Part shown: positions 15,430 to 25,739 of the stretch, in pieces | Numbering within the stretch: the first letter of the stretch is position 1 | Layout of the letters: every line of letters begins with the position of its first letter | Assembly: GCF_003989665.1 (NCBI RefSeq) | Contig: NZ_RZIJ01000004.1 | Coordinates: forward strand, 1 to 64,000 | DNA length: 64,000 nt | Direction of reading: 5' to 3' | Source: Azospirillum doebereinerae | GTDB taxonomy: Bacteria > Pseudomonadota > Alphaproteobacteria > Azospirillales > Azospirillaceae | The notes under the pieces: generated by a model | The model's input: the letters and a program-made list of their open reading frames with translations, nothing else | The model's database searches: none | Told to the model about the DNA's origin: nothing | Program-made: the position numbers and the translations under genes

Positions 15430-17121
15430 ATGAACAGCTTTGAAAACTTGACGATCCGGACGAAGCTCCTGGCTATCCTCGGCTCGCTCCTTTTCCTCGT
15501 CGTTGGACTTGGAGTGTTTTCGCTCGATCGTCTTTCGGTCGTCAACGATCAAGCTGCTGAAATTCGTGACAACTGGCTGATCGGCGTCGGTCTCCTGGGC
15601 GACATCCGAGCCACCACCCAGCATTACCGCTCCCAGGAAGCCACCCACATCCTCTCGATCACGCCGGCCGACCAGCAGCTTTCCGAGGAGCGTTTGGCCG
15701 GCTATGGCAAGACGGTCGAGGAAAAACAGCGGGATTACGAGAAGACCATCCTTCTTCCCCAGGAAAAGCAGCTCTACGCCAGCTTCGCGACCGCTTGGGA
15801 GGAGTACCTCAAGATCAGCCGCGAGAAGGTGATCCCGGCTTCGCAAAAGAACGAAAACGAAAAAGCCGCCGCCCTCTTCCGCACCGAATCGCGAGAAGCG
15901 ATCTTCAAGGTCGTCGGTATCCTGCAGGATCTGACCGCCCTCAACACCAAGATGGGCGGCGCGGCGGCCGATCGCGGGGAAGAGGCCTACACCAACGCCG
16001 TCTTCTGGATCGCCGGCGCCATCGTGCTGGCCCTGATCCTCGGCATTGTCGCCGCCATGGCGGCGGTGGCGACCATCTCGCGCCCCATCGACCGGCTGAC
16101 CGGCGTCATGCACCGCCTGTCCAAGCGCGACTACGCGGCCGAGGTGGCCGGCGGCGAGCGCCGGGACGAGATCGGCGCGATGGCTCGCGCGGTTCAGGTC
16201 TTCAAGGACGGGCTGATCGAGACCGACCGGCTGACCGCCGTCCAGGCCGCCGAGCAGGAGCAGAAGCAGCGCCGCGCGGAAGCCGTCGACCGCCTGATCC
16301 GCGGCTTCGAAGCGGAGGCGGCCGACGCGCTGCGCACCGTCGCGGCGGCGGCCACCGAGTTGGACAGCACCGCCCAGGGCATGGCGCGGACCGCCACCCA
16401 GACCCGCGAGCAGGCGACCTCCGCGTCCGCCGCCGCCGAGCAGACCAGCGCCAACGTCCAGACCGTCGCCAGCGCGTCGGAGGAGATGTCGACCGCGATC
16501 CGCGAGATCGGAACGTTGGTGACCCGCTCCACCGGGATCGCCAGCCAGGCGGTGACCGAGGCCAGCCAGACCAACGATACCGTGCGCGGCCTCGCCGACG
16601 CCGCCCAGCGGATCGGCGCGGTCGTCCAGCTCATCACCAGCATCGCCGGGCAGACCAACCTGCTGGCGCTGAACGCGACCATCGAGGCGGCGCGTGCGGG
16701 TGAAGCCGGCAAGGGCTTCGCCGTCGTCGCCAGCGAGGTCAAGGGCCTCGCCAACCAGACCGCCCGAGCCACCGAGGAGATCGCCGCCCAGATCGCCGCG
16801 ATCCAGGAGGCCACCGGCGGTGCCGTGAAGGCCATCGAGAGCATCAGCGGCACGATCACGTCGATCAGCGACATCTCGACCTCCATCGCCGCCGCCATCG
16901 AGGAGCAGGGGGCGGCCACCGCCGAGATCTCGCGCAACGTCCAGCAGGCCGCCATCGGCACGCAGCAGGTGTCCTCGACCATCGGCGACGTGACCGAAGC
17001 GACCGGCGAGACCGGCGCCGCCGCCAACCAGGTGCTCGGCGCCGCCGGCAGCCTGTCGCAGCAGGCCGAGAACCTGCGCCGCGAGGTGGACCAGTTCCTG
17101 GCGGCCATCAAGGCGGCGTAG
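15430..17121 (+). CDS. Methyl-accepting chemotaxis protein
   Basis: The protein has 563 aa. The first membrane helix is near residues 12-32 ([18 protein letters not shown]). A roughly 155-residue periplasmic four-helix-bundle-like sensor follows, then the second helix near 190-212 ([20 protein letters not shown]). HAMP begins at [15 protein letters not shown]. The cytoplasmic signalling domain has the hairpin tip [20 protein letters not shown] and [20 protein letters not shown]. It senses a ligand and controls CheA. No chemotaxis kinase genes are nearby, so it is an orphan receptor. Ligand unknown. Confidence 0.95.
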   Translation: MNSFENLTIRTKLLAILGSLLFLVVGLGVFSLDRLSVVNDQAAEIRDNWLIGVGLLGDIRATTQHYRSQEATHILSITPADQQLSEERLAGYGKTVEEKQRDYEKTILLPQEKQLYASFATAWEEYLKISREKVIPASQKNENEKAAALFRTESREAIFKVVGILQDLTALNTKMGGAAADRGEEAYTNAVFWIAGAIVLALILGIVAAMAAVATISRPIDRLTGVMHRLSKRDYAAEVAGGERRDEIGAMARAVQVFKDGLIETDRLTAVQAAEQEQKQRRAEAVDRLIRGFEAEAADALRTVAAAATELDSTAQGMARTATQTREQATSASAAAEQTSANVQTVASASEEMSTAIREIGTLVTRSTGIASQAVTEASQTNDTVRGLADAAQRIGAVVQLITSIAGQTNLLALNATIEAARAGEAGKGFAVVASEVKGLANQTARATEEIAAQIAAIQEATGGAVKAIESISGTITSISDISTSIAAAIEEQGAATAEISRNVQQAAIGTQQVSSTIGDVTEATGETGAAANQVLGAAGSLSQQAENLRREVDQFLAAIKAA

Positions 17122-17172
17122 GGGTACCGCGCGGGGCGTCCCGCTGGAGCACGCCATCAGGGCAATCGCTTA

Positions 17173-17285
17173 GAGCCCCTCTCCCCCTGCGGGAGAGGGG
17201 TTGGGGTGAGGGGGCGCAAACGTCTCCTTCGCCTTCGGCGAACACCCCTCATCCCAACCCTTCTCCCGCAAGGGGAGAAGGGCTC
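17173..17285. repeat. Palindromic repeat, type A, copy 1
   Basis: The 113-bp unit is bounded by GAGCCC and GGGCTC. Each half holds a hairpin (CCCTCTCCC...GGGAGAGGG and CTTCTCCC...GGGAGAAG), and the halves also pair with each other through GGGGTGAGGGG and CCCCTCATCCC. It lies between two convergent genes and is followed by TTTT, so it may also end transcription. A second copy is at 57637-57747. Confidence 0.8.
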
Positions 17286-17326
17286 TTTTCATGGTGTGGA
17301 GAGTCTTCCAGCGTCTGCCCCGGCTC

Positions 17327-20092
17327 TCACCAGCCCCGTAGAAACTCCGCCGTCTCCGTCACCGCCTGCTTCAGCCCGACCCGCTTGACCTCCACCCCCT
17401 CGGGGAAGGCGCCGAACAGGCGGCTCGGCATCATCGGGTCGAGCAGCACGAAGACGCCGGTGTCGTCGGCCCGGCGCACCAGACGGCCGAAGGCCTGCTT
17501 CAGCCGCAGGCGGGCGATCATGTCCTCGTAGCGGCGGCGGCCGAAGGCCTCGCGGCGGGCGCGGTGCAGGATGTCGGGGCGCGGCCAGGGCACGCGGTCG
17601 AACACGATCAGCCGCAGGGACCGCCCTGGCACGTCCACCCCGTCGCGCACCGCGTCGGTGCCGAGCAGGCAGGCGTGCTCCTCCCCCCGGAAGATGTCGA
17701 TCAGCGTCGCCACGTCGAGCGGATCGACGTGCTGGGCGTAGAGCGGGATGCCGACCGCGTCGAGCGGCTCGGCGATGCGGTCGCGCACGGCGCGCAGGCG
17801 GCTGATGGCGGTGAACAGCCCCAGCCCCCCACCGCCGGCCGCCAGGAACAGCGACTTGTAGGCCGCCGACACCTGACCCAGATCGTCCTTGCGCACGTCG
17901 GTGACCACGAAGACGCGGGTGCGGCTGGGGTAGTCGAAGGGCGACGGCACCTGGGCGCGGATCGCCGGCATCGGCAGATGGGTGGCGCCGCAGCGGTCCT
18001 CCGCCGCGCGCCAGTCCTGCCCGACGTCGCCGGTGCCGTCGGTCAGCGTCGCCGAGGTCACCACCATGCCATGCGCCGGCCCGGCCAGCGCCTCGGCGAA
18101 GGGAACCGTCGGGTCGACCCAATGGCGGTAGAGGCCGACGTCCACGTCGCGCCCCTCGATGCGCTCCACCGCGAACCAGTCGACGAACTGCGACGGCGTC
18201 TCGCTCGGCAGGGTGCGCAGCATCGAGCGCCACGCCTCCACCGTCATCGTGCCGCGCCGGTGCAGGCCGCGCGACAGCGCGTCGATGCGGCGGCGCTGGT
18301 CGGATTCCAGCTCGGCCGACTCGTCCTCCAGCCGCTGGGCCAGCCGGCGCGACAACGCTTCGAGCGGTTCGGACAGGCGGACCAGCGCCTGCTCCAACTC
18401 CGCCGCCGCCTCGACCAGACCGTCCACCGGGTAGGCCTTGTCGGCCTCCAGGCTGTAGACGCCGCCCTGCCCGGCGGTGCGGGCGTAGACCTGCTGGCGG
18501 GCCAGCGTCAGGAAGCGCTCGGTCGGCCCCTGCGGGTTGTCGGCCGACAGCCGCGCCCCCCAGCCGTCCGACGGCAGCACGCGGGCGCCGATCAGCACGG
18601 CGTCGAGATGGGCCAGCGCCTCCTCGTCCCCGGCGACGATGTCCTCCAGCCGGCGCTTCAGGCCGCGCGCCCGGCTGCGCCCGGTCTCCTCGGCGCCGAG
18701 CAGCCAGCGCCGCAGCTCCTGCGTCTCGCGCCCGGTCAGGTGGCCGGCGAAGGCGCTGTCGGCGGCGTCGAAGACGTGGTGCCCCTCGTCGAAGACGTAG
18801 CGGCTGGGCAGCGTCGGTTCCTCGCCGCCGCCCAGCGCCGCCTGCACCATCACCAGCGCGTGGTTGGCGATCACCACGTCGGCGCGGCGCGCCCGGCGGA
18901 TGCTTTTCTCAACGTAGCAGCGGCCGTAATGGTCGCAGGCCGAATAGATGCACTCCCCGCGCCGGTCGGCGAGGCCCAGCGTCGGCCCGCGCCCGGCGAT
19001 GTCGACCAGCCAGCCGGGGAAGTCGCCGCCGGTCATGTCGCCGTCGCGGGTCGCCGCCGCCCAGCGCGACATCAGCCCGACCCCCACCGCGTGGTGCGGC
19101 TGGAAGGCCATGGCGCGGATCGCCTCCTCCAGGTTCAGCAGGCAGAGGTAGTTCTCGCGCCCCTTGCGCAGCACGACCTTGCGCGCCTTGGTCGCCGGAT
19201 CGGGGTAGAGCCGGTCCAGCTCCGCGTCGATCTGGTGCTGGAGGTTGCGGGTGTAGGTGGAGATCCAGACCGTGCCGCCGTTCTTCTCCGCCCACACCGT
19301 CGCCGGGGCGAGGTAGCCGAGCGTCTTGCCCACCCCCGTTCCGGCCTCCGCCAGCACGACGGTCGGGGTGTCGGGCGCGGAGCGCGGGGCGAAGGCGGCG
19401 GAGACGGCGCTGGAGTAGTCGGCCTGCTGCGGGCGCGGCTCCGCCATCTTGCCCGGCACCGAGGCCGACAGCATGACGGCGAGACGCCGGCGCGCCTCGT
19501 CGGGATCGACCGAGTTCTGGGCCGGAGGCGGCGGCGGCGCGCCCTCCTCCCACTCCTTGATGCGGGTCCAGACGCGCAGGCCCGCGCGGCCTCCCTTGTC
19601 CGGCCCGTCCGGTTTACCGAGCGCGGCCATCACCGGCGGCGCCCAAAGCCAGCCGGCGCGCCCCATCTCCCAGGCGAAGGCGACAGGGTCGGACGCTTCC
19701 TCGCGCCCCGCCGCGCCGAGATCGCCCAGCAGGCGCCGCACCACGCGTTGCAGGGCCAGCGCCTCGGCCTCGTGGCCCTCGGGGATGGGTAGGTCGAGCG
19801 CCTCGGCCAGACCGCGCGGGGTCGGCACGCAGAAGCGCGCGGGATGCACGAAGGCGAATAGCTCCAGCGCGTCGAAGGCCGGGAAGGGCTCGATGCCCAG
19901 ACGGCGGGCGAAGGCGCGGGCGTGGCAGACCAGCGGGGCCACCCGGCGGCGCACCCGCGACGCGGCGGCGGCCAGCGTCAGCTCCTCCACCTCGCCGTCG
20001 AGGGAGAGCGCCACGACCTTCCGCGCGCCGGCCACCATGGCGGGCGCGTCGTCGAGCCGGGGAAGCTGTTCGGGATCCGTGCTGATGTCCAT
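17327..20092 (-). CDS. DinG/XPD-type ATP-dependent DNA helicase
   Basis: The protein has 921 aa from ATG 20092. Motif I is VLAEAGTGVGKTLGYLAPAT. A four-cysteine region (YLCLLNL ... GECIYSACDHYGRCYVEK) matches the 4Fe-4S cluster of XPD-like helicases. Motif II is VFDEGHHVFD, and late motifs include VVTSATLTDG and LKQAFGRLVRRADD. It unwinds DNA 5' to 3' in repair or removal of structured DNA. The N-terminal 250 residues are an extension common in alphaproteobacterial members. An open frame runs to 20458 but overlaps mtgA and is ignored. Confidence 0.92.
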   Translation of the reverse strand: MDISTDPEQLPRLDDAPAMVAGARKVVALSLDGEVEELTLAAAASRVRRRVAPLVCHARAFARRLGIEPFPAFDALELFAFVHPARFCVPTPRGLAEALDLPIPEGHEAEALALQRVVRRLLGDLGAAGREEASDPVAFAWEMGRAGWLWAPPVMAALGKPDGPDKGGRAGLRVWTRIKEWEEGAPPPPPAQNSVDPDEARRRLAVMLSASVPGKMAEPRPQQADYSSAVSAAFAPRSAPDTPTVVLAEAGTGVGKTLGYLAPATVWAEKNGGTVWISTYTRNLQHQIDAELDRLYPDPATKARKVVLRKGRENYLCLLNLEEAIRAMAFQPHHAVGVGLMSRWAAATRDGDMTGGDFPGWLVDIAGRGPTLGLADRRGECIYSACDHYGRCYVEKSIRRARRADVVIANHALVMVQAALGGGEEPTLPSRYVFDEGHHVFDAADSAFAGHLTGRETQELRRWLLGAEETGRSRARGLKRRLEDIVAGDEEALAHLDAVLIGARVLPSDGWGARLSADNPQGPTERFLTLARQQVYARTAGQGGVYSLEADKAYPVDGLVEAAAELEQALVRLSEPLEALSRRLAQRLEDESAELESDQRRRIDALSRGLHRRGTMTVEAWRSMLRTLPSETPSQFVDWFAVERIEGRDVDVGLYRHWVDPTVPFAEALAGPAHGMVVTSATLTDGTGDVGQDWRAAEDRCGATHLPMPAIRAQVPSPFDYPSRTRVFVVTDVRKDDLGQVSAAYKSLFLAAGGGGLGLFTAISRLRAVRDRIAEPLDAVGIPLYAQHVDPLDVATLIDIFRGEEHACLLGTDAVRDGVDVPGRSLRLIVFDRVPWPRPDILHRARREAFGRRRYEDMIARLRLKQAFGRLVRRADDTGVFVLLDPMMPSRLFGAFPEGVEVKRVGLKQAVTETAEFLRGW

Positions 20093-20196
20093 CGCGCGCA
20101 CTATAGGAGGAGGATGCCGGCCAAAGCGAGCGCCGCTTGTTGACGGACGGCGCCGCCACCCCCATTGAGAAGCGGCGTGAACGGAGCGGGGACGGC

Positions 20197-20871
20197 ATGC
20201 GGCGCGTGTTGCGGTGGGCGTTGGTCGGGACGCTCGGTCTGGTGGCCCTGACGGTGGCCTGGGCGCTGCTCTACCGGGTGGCTCCGGTGCCCGGCACCCC
20301 GCTGATGCTGATCCGCGCGATGGGCGGGTCCGGGATGGACCGCAGTTGGGAACCGCTCGACGCGATCTCTCCCCACCTCGCCCGCGCGGTGATCGCGTCG
20401 GAGGACACCGCCTTCTGCGGCCATGGCGGTTTCGACTGGACCGCCATCGGCACCGCATTGGAGGACAACGAGGAGGGCAAGTCCTTGCGCGGCGGCAGCA
20501 CCATCAGCCAGCAGACCGCCAAGAACGCCTTCCTGTGGCCCGCCCGCAGTTGGCTCCGCAAGGGCGCGGAGGCGTGGTTCACCCTGCTGATCGAGAGCCT
20601 GTGGCCCAAGCGCCGGATCCTGGAGGTCTATCTGAACATCGTCGAGTGGGACGACGGGGTCTATGGCGCCGAGGCCGCCGCCCGTCACCATTTCCGCAAG
20701 CCCGCCGCCGCCCTGACCCGGCGCGAGGCCGCCCTGCTGGCGGTGGTGCTGCCCAGCCCGCGCCACTGGTCGCCGAGCAGCCCCGGCCCCTACGTCGCCC
20801 GCCGGGCCGGGATCATCGAACGGCGGATGGCCGTCGTCGAACGCGGCGGTCTGGCCGACTGCGCGCGCTGA
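20197..20871 (+). CDS. mtgA: Monofunctional peptidoglycan glycosyltransferase
   Basis: The protein has 224 aa with one N-terminal membrane helix (LVGTLGLVALTVAWALLYRV). The GT51 motifs follow: ASEDTAFCGHGGFDW with the catalytic Glu, GGSTISQQTAKN, KRRILEVYLNIVEWDDGVYG, and AALLAVVLPSP. It polymerises lipid II into glycan strands at the inner membrane. Length is close to that of E. coli MtgA. It is divergent from the helicase gene and tail-to-tail with the GAF gene. Confidence 0.95.
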   Translation: MRRVLRWALVGTLGLVALTVAWALLYRVAPVPGTPLMLIRAMGGSGMDRSWEPLDAISPHLARAVIASEDTAFCGHGGFDWTAIGTALEDNEEGKSLRGGSTISQQTAKNAFLWPARSWLRKGAEAWFTLLIESLWPKRRILEVYLNIVEWDDGVYGAEAAARHHFRKPAAALTRREAALLAVVLPSPRHWSPSSPGPYVARRAGIIERRMAVVERGGLADCAR

Positions 20872-20878
20872 CCCGATT

Positions 20879-21379
20879 TTAGGGCGACGTTTCCGAGGCC
20901 GGAAGCATCGTGCCGAGCAGCATCGCCAGGGATTGCAGATAGGCCATGTCGGCGGCGCTCCACTCCCGCATCGTGCCGGACTGCTCGCAGCACAGCACGC
21001 CGAACGGCGCGGTGTCGTGCATCAGAATGACATCCAGCAGGCTGCGCACCCCGGCCTGCTTGAAATAGCCGTCGGCGAAGCCCTTGGTGGCGGGGTGGTT
21101 GAGCGCGTCGGGAACCACCAGCCGGGCGTTGTTGGTGATGGCGCGGAAGTAATCCGGGTGATCGGCGCGGGCCAGGGTCTGGCCGGAGCTGTGCGTCCGC
21201 TCCCTGGCGTCGAAGATCGTGCGGCAGACCAGGAGATCCTGCCCGTCCTCGAAGATCCAGACGCTGGCGCGGAACACGCCGAGATCCTCGACGATGTCCT
21301 CGCAGGCCGCCTTCCAGACATCCCCGGTCGTGGCATGCCCGACGCGCAACCCGAACACCGCCGCCCGTGTCTTGTCCAT
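20879..21379 (-). CDS. GAF-domain protein
   Basis: The protein has 166 aa, which is one GAF domain and little else. Visible features are ACEDIVEDLGVFRASVWIFE, the central ITNNARLVVPDALNHPATKG and SLLDVILMHDTAPFGVLCCE, the typical last strands. It probably binds a small molecule or senses redox state; the paired Cys in VLCCEQ are notable. No output domain is attached, so it would act through a partner. Confidence 0.8.
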   Translation of the reverse strand: MDKTRAAVFGLRVGHATTGDVWKAACEDIVEDLGVFRASVWIFEDGQDLLVCRTIFDARERTHSSGQTLARADHPDYFRAITNNARLVVPDALNHPATKGFADGYFKQAGVRSLLDVILMHDTAPFGVLCCEQSGTMREWSAADMAYLQSLAMLLGTMLPASETSP

Positions 21380-21409
21380 TGAAACGCTCCGCCGCCTCTC
21401 TTCGGCATC

Positions 21410-21676
21410 TTAGGCGTCACAGTAACGGTGCAGCAATGGGTTGTTGTTGGCTGCCCTATCTTTAAGCAGATCGGCACCCGCAACCCGGTCGACTGGTTCG
21501 GCATAGACACAAGCTGGCCGGAGCCCCGGCGTGACCTTGATCGGCCCCAATGATCCTTGCGTTGCCGCGTCGGGGTGAACGAGGTAGGCTTGCCCGTCGG
21601 CACCGAAAGCACGCCAAGGTCTCGCTCCGCAACGCCCGCCCGCCTTAATCCGCACCGAAAAGTTGCAAGCACGCAT
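21410..21676 (-). CDS. Possible small protein, uncertain
   Basis: An open frame of 88 codons from ATG 21676 contains AFGADGQAYLVHPDAATQGS and RPACVYAEPVDRVAGADLL, which read like real protein. It overlaps the first two bases of the start of the GGDEF-EAL gene on the other strand; both starts share the palindrome GCATGC. Third-position G+C is lower than in neighbours. I do not recognise the product, and it could be a chance frame. Confidence 0.3.
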   Translation of the reverse strand: MRACNFSVRIKAGGRCGARPWRAFGADGQAYLVHPDAATQGSLGPIKVTPGLRPACVYAEPVDRVAGADLLKDRAANNNPLLHRYCDA

Positions 21677-24353
21677 GTCAAAGCCGACCGGGCATCGACC
21701 ATTCCCCGTCCTTCCGCGCCTGCGGCCGGGGTTGCGCCGCGCGGTCCTCGCGCTGTGCGCCCTCGCGGTCCTCGCCGCGCCTGCCGACGCGGCGGACGTC
21801 GTGACGCCGGAGGTCCCGGCGACGGCGGCCCCGATGGCCGCCCGGCCGCCCGTCCGCGTGACGATGGACGACAACTACCCGCCCTTCAGCTTCCGCGACG
21901 CCCACGGCACCCACATGGGCCTCGTGCGCGACCTGTGGAAGCTGTGGTCGCAGCGGACCGGCGTGCCGGTGGAGTTCCTGGCGACCGACTGGGCGTTGGC
22001 CCGCAACCTGATCGAGACCGGCGGGGCCGACGTCATCGAGACCTTCTTCCGCAGCCCGGCCCGCGACCGCGTCTACAGCTTCTCGGAGCCCTACGCCACC
22101 ATCGACGTGCCGATCTGGTTCAACGCCGATCTCGGCGGCATCACCGGGCCGGACTCCCTGCGCGGCTACAACGTCGGCGTCAAGGAGCGCGATCTTTGCG
22201 CCGACTGGCTGGCCGACCGTGGTCTCACCGGGTTGCGGAATTTTCCCAGCTACGAAGCGCTGCTCGACGCCGCCGCCGCCCGCGACGTGGTCGTCTTCTG
22301 CATGGACGATCAGGCCGCGCGCTATTTCATGACCAAGCGCGGCATCCAGGACCGCTTCCGCTACACCGACCCGCTCTACACCGGAAAATTGCACTGGGCG
22401 GTGCGCAAGGAGGAGACCGCGCTTCTGGCCCTGGTCGCCGACGGCTTCGCGCGGGTCACCCCGGACGAGCGCCGCGCCATCGAGGAGCGCTGGTACGGCC
22501 GCCGGATCAGCGGGGTGGTCGATTCCAACCTGCTGTCCCGTCTGGTCAAGATCCTGCTGGGGGCGCTGGCGCTGGGCGCCATGGCGCTGGTCTGGGCCGC
22601 CATGCTGCGCCGGCAGGTCGCCGCCAAGACCGAACGGCTGAGCGAGGCGATGGCGGCGCTGTCGATCGGCGAGGAGCGCTTCCGAACCATCTTCGACAAC
22701 GTCAACGACGCCATCTTCATCCACGACCTCGACACCGCCACGATCATCCACGCCAACCGGCGGATGCACGAGATGTACCGGATCGGCGACCTGCCGCTCG
22801 CGGCGCTCGACATCGGGATGATCAGCTCCGGCGTGCCGCCCTACACGATGGAGGACGCCGTTGCCTGGGTGCGCCGCGCGGCGGCCGGGGAAACGCCCCT
22901 GTTCGAATGGCACGCGCGCCGGTTGGACGGCAGCCTGTTCTGGGTCGAGGTCAACATCCGCCGCGCCCTGCTGGAGGGCAGCGACCGCCGCCTGCTGGTG
23001 GTGGTGCGCGACATCACCGAACGCCGGGCCACGCAGGAGCGGATGGACTTCCTAGCCCAGCACGACCCGCTGACCCTGCTGCCCAACCGCCTGCTGGTGC
23101 GCGACCGCGCCGACCAGGCTGTGGCCCACGCCGAGCGCGACGGGGTCATCGTCGCGCTGCTGGTCTGCGACCTCGACCAGTTCAAGACGGTCAACGATTC
23201 GCTGGGCCACGCGGCGGGCGACGCCCTGCTGCGCGCGGTGGCCGGGCGGTTGACCGCCTGCGTGTGCGACACCGACACGGTCAGCCGGCCGGGCGGCGAC
23301 GAGTTCATCCTGCTGCTGTCCGGCCGCCCCGACACCGACGCCGTGGTCGAGACCGTCGCCTCCCTGCACGAGGCGCTGGCCGAGCCCTTCGACGTCGACG
23401 GCACCGAGGTGACCGTCACGCTGTCCACCGGCATCGCGCTGGCGCCGGCCGACGGGCGGGACTTCGCGGCGCTGATGAAGAACGCCGACACCGCCATGCA
23501 CCACGCCAAGGCGAGCGGCCGCAACACCCACCGCTTCTTCGCCGAGGCGATGAACGCCGAGGCGGTGGCCCATCTGTCGATCCGCGGCGGGCTTCGCCGG
23601 GCGTTGGAGCGGGGCGAGTTCCTGATCCACTACCAGCCGCAGGTCAACCTGGACAGCGGAATGGTGTTCGGGGCGGAGGCGCTGATCCGCTGGAACCACC
23701 CCGAACGCGGCATGATCCCGCCGGGCGCCTTCATCCCCATCGCCGAGGACAGCGGGCTGATCGTGCCGATCGGCGACTGGGTGCTGCGCGAGGCCTGCCG
23801 GCAGGCGGCGCAATGGCAGGCCGCCGGGCTGCCGCTGACGGTGGCGGTCAACCTGTCGGCGCGCCAGCTCCAGCGCCCCGATCTGGCGCGGACGGTCACC
23901 GACGCGCTGACCGACAGCGGCCTCGACCCGCTGTTCCTGGAGCTGGAGCTGACCGAATCGATGCTGATCCAGAACACCGACGCGGTGCTGGAAAACATCC
24001 GCCGGGTCAAGGCGCTGGGCGTGCAGTTGTCGATCGACGATTTCGGCACCGGCTACTCGAACCTGTCCTACATCGGCCGTCTGGCGGTGGACAAGCTGAA
24101 GATCGACCGCTCCTTCATCATGGATCTGTGCCGCAACCACGACAGCGCCCGGATCACCGCCGCCGTCATCCAGATGGCCCACAGCCTGAACCTGACCGCC
24201 GTGGCCGAGGGGGTGGAGGACGCCGAGACGCTGGAGCAGTTGCGTCAACTGCGCTGCGACGTCGCCCAAGGCTATTTCCTCGGCCGCCCCGGCCCGGCCG
24301 AGGCGGTGGAGCGCGCCGCGCGGCAGGCCAACCCGTTCCACATCGGGGCGTGA
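21675..24353 (+). CDS. SBP-PAS-GGDEF-EAL signalling protein
   Basis: The protein has 892 aa. A signal peptide is followed by a periplasmic amino-acid-type binding domain (about 55-285, with MDDNYPPFSFRDAHGTHMGL). One membrane helix lies near 295-315, then a PAS domain (about 335-450), GGDEF (RPGGDEFILLLSG intact) and EAL (GAEALIRWNHPE, LSIDDFGTGYSNLSY, VAEGVEDAETL intact). Both cyclic-di-GMP synthesis and breakdown motifs are preserved, so ligand binding outside could tune either activity. I chose ATG 21675; a TTG four codons earlier is possible. No neighbouring two-component partner is seen. Confidence 0.93.
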   Translation: MSKPTGHRPFPVLPRLRPGLRRAVLALCALAVLAAPADAADVVTPEVPATAAPMAARPPVRVTMDDNYPPFSFRDAHGTHMGLVRDLWKLWSQRTGVPVEFLATDWALARNLIETGGADVIETFFRSPARDRVYSFSEPYATIDVPIWFNADLGGITGPDSLRGYNVGVKERDLCADWLADRGLTGLRNFPSYEALLDAAAARDVVVFCMDDQAARYFMTKRGIQDRFRYTDPLYTGKLHWAVRKEETALLALVADGFARVTPDERRAIEERWYGRRISGVVDSNLLSRLVKILLGALALGAMALVWAAMLRRQVAAKTERLSEAMAALSIGEERFRTIFDNVNDAIFIHDLDTATIIHANRRMHEMYRIGDLPLAALDIGMISSGVPPYTMEDAVAWVRRAAAGETPLFEWHARRLDGSLFWVEVNIRRALLEGSDRRLLVVVRDITERRATQERMDFLAQHDPLTLLPNRLLVRDRADQAVAHAERDGVIVALLVCDLDQFKTVNDSLGHAAGDALLRAVAGRLTACVCDTDTVSRPGGDEFILLLSGRPDTDAVVETVASLHEALAEPFDVDGTEVTVTLSTGIALAPADGRDFAALMKNADTAMHHAKASGRNTHRFFAEAMNAEAVAHLSIRGGLRRALERGEFLIHYQPQVNLDSGMVFGAEALIRWNHPERGMIPPGAFIPIAEDSGLIVPIGDWVLREACRQAAQWQAAGLPLTVAVNLSARQLQRPDLARTVTDALTDSGLDPLFLELELTESMLIQNTDAVLENIRRVKALGVQLSIDDFGTGYSNLSYIGRLAVDKLKIDRSFIMDLCRNHDSARITAAVIQMAHSLNLTAVAEGVEDAETLEQLRQLRCDVAQGYFLGRPGPAEAVERAARQANPFHIGA

Positions 24354-24405
24354 ACCGGCCCGTCCACAGTCCCGCCGCGGGCCGGAGGCGCAGTCGAAGC
24401 GGGGA

Positions 24406-25203
24406 TCACGCGTCCGGCTTCACCAGATCGCGGTAGGCGTGCCAACTGGCGTGGCCGATCAACGGCAACGCGACGATCAGGCCCAGCATCGCGGTCGCCA
24501 GCCCGATGCCGATGATCAGCACGATCAACCCCGCCCACAGCGCCATGGCGCGCGGATTCCGCAGAACCGCCATGACCGACACGAGGGCCGCCGCGAAGAT
24601 GTCCTCCTGGCGGTCGAGCATCATCGGCAAGGCCGTCACGTTGGTGACGAAGGCGATGGCGGCGAAGGCAAAGCCGAGCGCCGTGACGAACAGCGTGAAG
24701 GCGATGCCGTCCAGCGTGAGGGTCTGCGCCAACAGGCTGGACACGCTCATCGACACGTAGGGGAAAAACAGCGCGAAAGCGATGACGTTGAGCCGCACCC
24801 AGATCATCATGAACAGCATCAGCACCAGCCCGGCCGTCAGGATGTGATAGGGATTGGCCCGCCACGCCATCAACGCCCGCCCGAATCGCGGCTTGCGGCC
24901 CTCCTCAACGTCCTTCGACACCTGATAGAGGCCGAGCGTCAGCAGCGGCGCCACCAGCAGAAAGGCGCCGATCATCGGCGCGATCAGATAGGCCATCCCT
25001 GCCAGCGTCAACCCCATCGTCAACGCGAAGCCGCTGGCGACGAACAGGGCGCCGTAGGCCGGGCTGACCCAGCCCGCCGTCCTCATGTCGGCCCAGCCCT
25101 TCCACAGCCAACCGACGACCTGCGAAGGCTCGATCCTGCGCACGCGGTCCTCATAGGGAAGGCCCGCCAGGGACGAAGAAGCGGTCGGTCGGGTGTTGCT
25201 CAT
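24406..25203 (-). CDS. DUF2189 inner-membrane protein
   Basis: The protein has 265 aa. The cytoplasmic N-terminus VRRIEPSQVVGWLWKGWADM precedes about six hydrophobic helices (YGALFVASGFALTMGLTLAG; LIAPMIGAFLLVAPLLTLGL; and others) and FGRALMAWRANPYHILTAGL, the usual DUF2189 pattern. The function is not known; members are often near respiratory genes. It is convergent with the GGDEF-EAL gene. Confidence 0.85.
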   Translation of the reverse strand: MSNTRPTASSSLAGLPYEDRVRRIEPSQVVGWLWKGWADMRTAGWVSPAYGALFVASGFALTMGLTLAGMAYLIAPMIGAFLLVAPLLTLGLYQVSKDVEEGRKPRFGRALMAWRANPYHILTAGLVLMLFMMIWVRLNVIAFALFFPYVSMSVSSLLAQTLTLDGIAFTLFVTALGFAFAAIAFVTNVTALPMMLDRQEDIFAAALVSVMAVLRNPRAMALWAGLIVLIIGIGLATAMLGLIVALPLIGHASWHAYRDLVKPDA

Positions 25204-25415
25204 GTCCTGTCTCCGCCAAGCCGAAGGGGTCCTCGTATTGGGAAGGAATCCGATGCGCCAGGAAAGCGCTAAAAGTCGGTATGGCGGATTATCCGTATCT
25301 CATGCTTAATGACCACCCGGCGACGGAAAGGACCGCGGCACGGCGGGCAGGTGCCGTGACGACACACCCATGCCCCGCATCGGGACTGCGGATGGACCCG
25401 TGAGCCGGCCGCTCC

Positions 25416-25739
25416 TTAGGCGTGCCCGCCTGCAGCGTGCAGACTGATCACCCCGGCGACGATCAGCGCGAGGCCGAGAAGCTTCATCAGGCTCACCGTC
25501 TCGCCGAAGATCAGCACGCCGATGGCGGCGATGGCGGCGGTCCCGGCCGCCGACCAAATGGCGTAGGCGATGCCGACTTCCATCGTCTTCAAGGCCTGCG
25601 CCAGCAGCGCGAAGGCCGACAGATAGCCCAGCACCACGACGACGACCGGTCCAGGGCGTGTCAGCCCGTCGGACATCTTCATCGCCGAGGTGGCGATGAC
25701 CTCCAGCGTGATCGCGCCGCCCAGGTAAAGCCAGTTCAT
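25416..25739 (-). CDS. Small multidrug resistance (SMR) efflux protein
   Basis: The protein has 107 aa with four membrane helices. The first helix has the essential Glu in ITLEVIATSAMKMSDG. The later helices include AYAIWSAAGTAAIAAIGVLI, the conserved W and G-rich SMR stretch. SMR dimers exchange protons for cationic compounds such as quaternary amines or guanidinium. I chose ATG 25739; a GTG at 25748 would add three residues. Confidence 0.9.
   Translation of the reverse strand: MNWLYLGGAITLEVIATSAMKMSDGLTRPGPVVVVVLGYLSAFALLAQALKTMEVGIAYAIWSAAGTAAIAAIGVLIFGETVSLMKLLGLALIVAGVISLHAAGGHA

Noticed and set aside
17327..20458. 1043-codon version of the helicase
   Set aside because: The extra 122 codons overlap mtgA on the other strand and are high-G+C open frame; the conserved start is ATG 20092.
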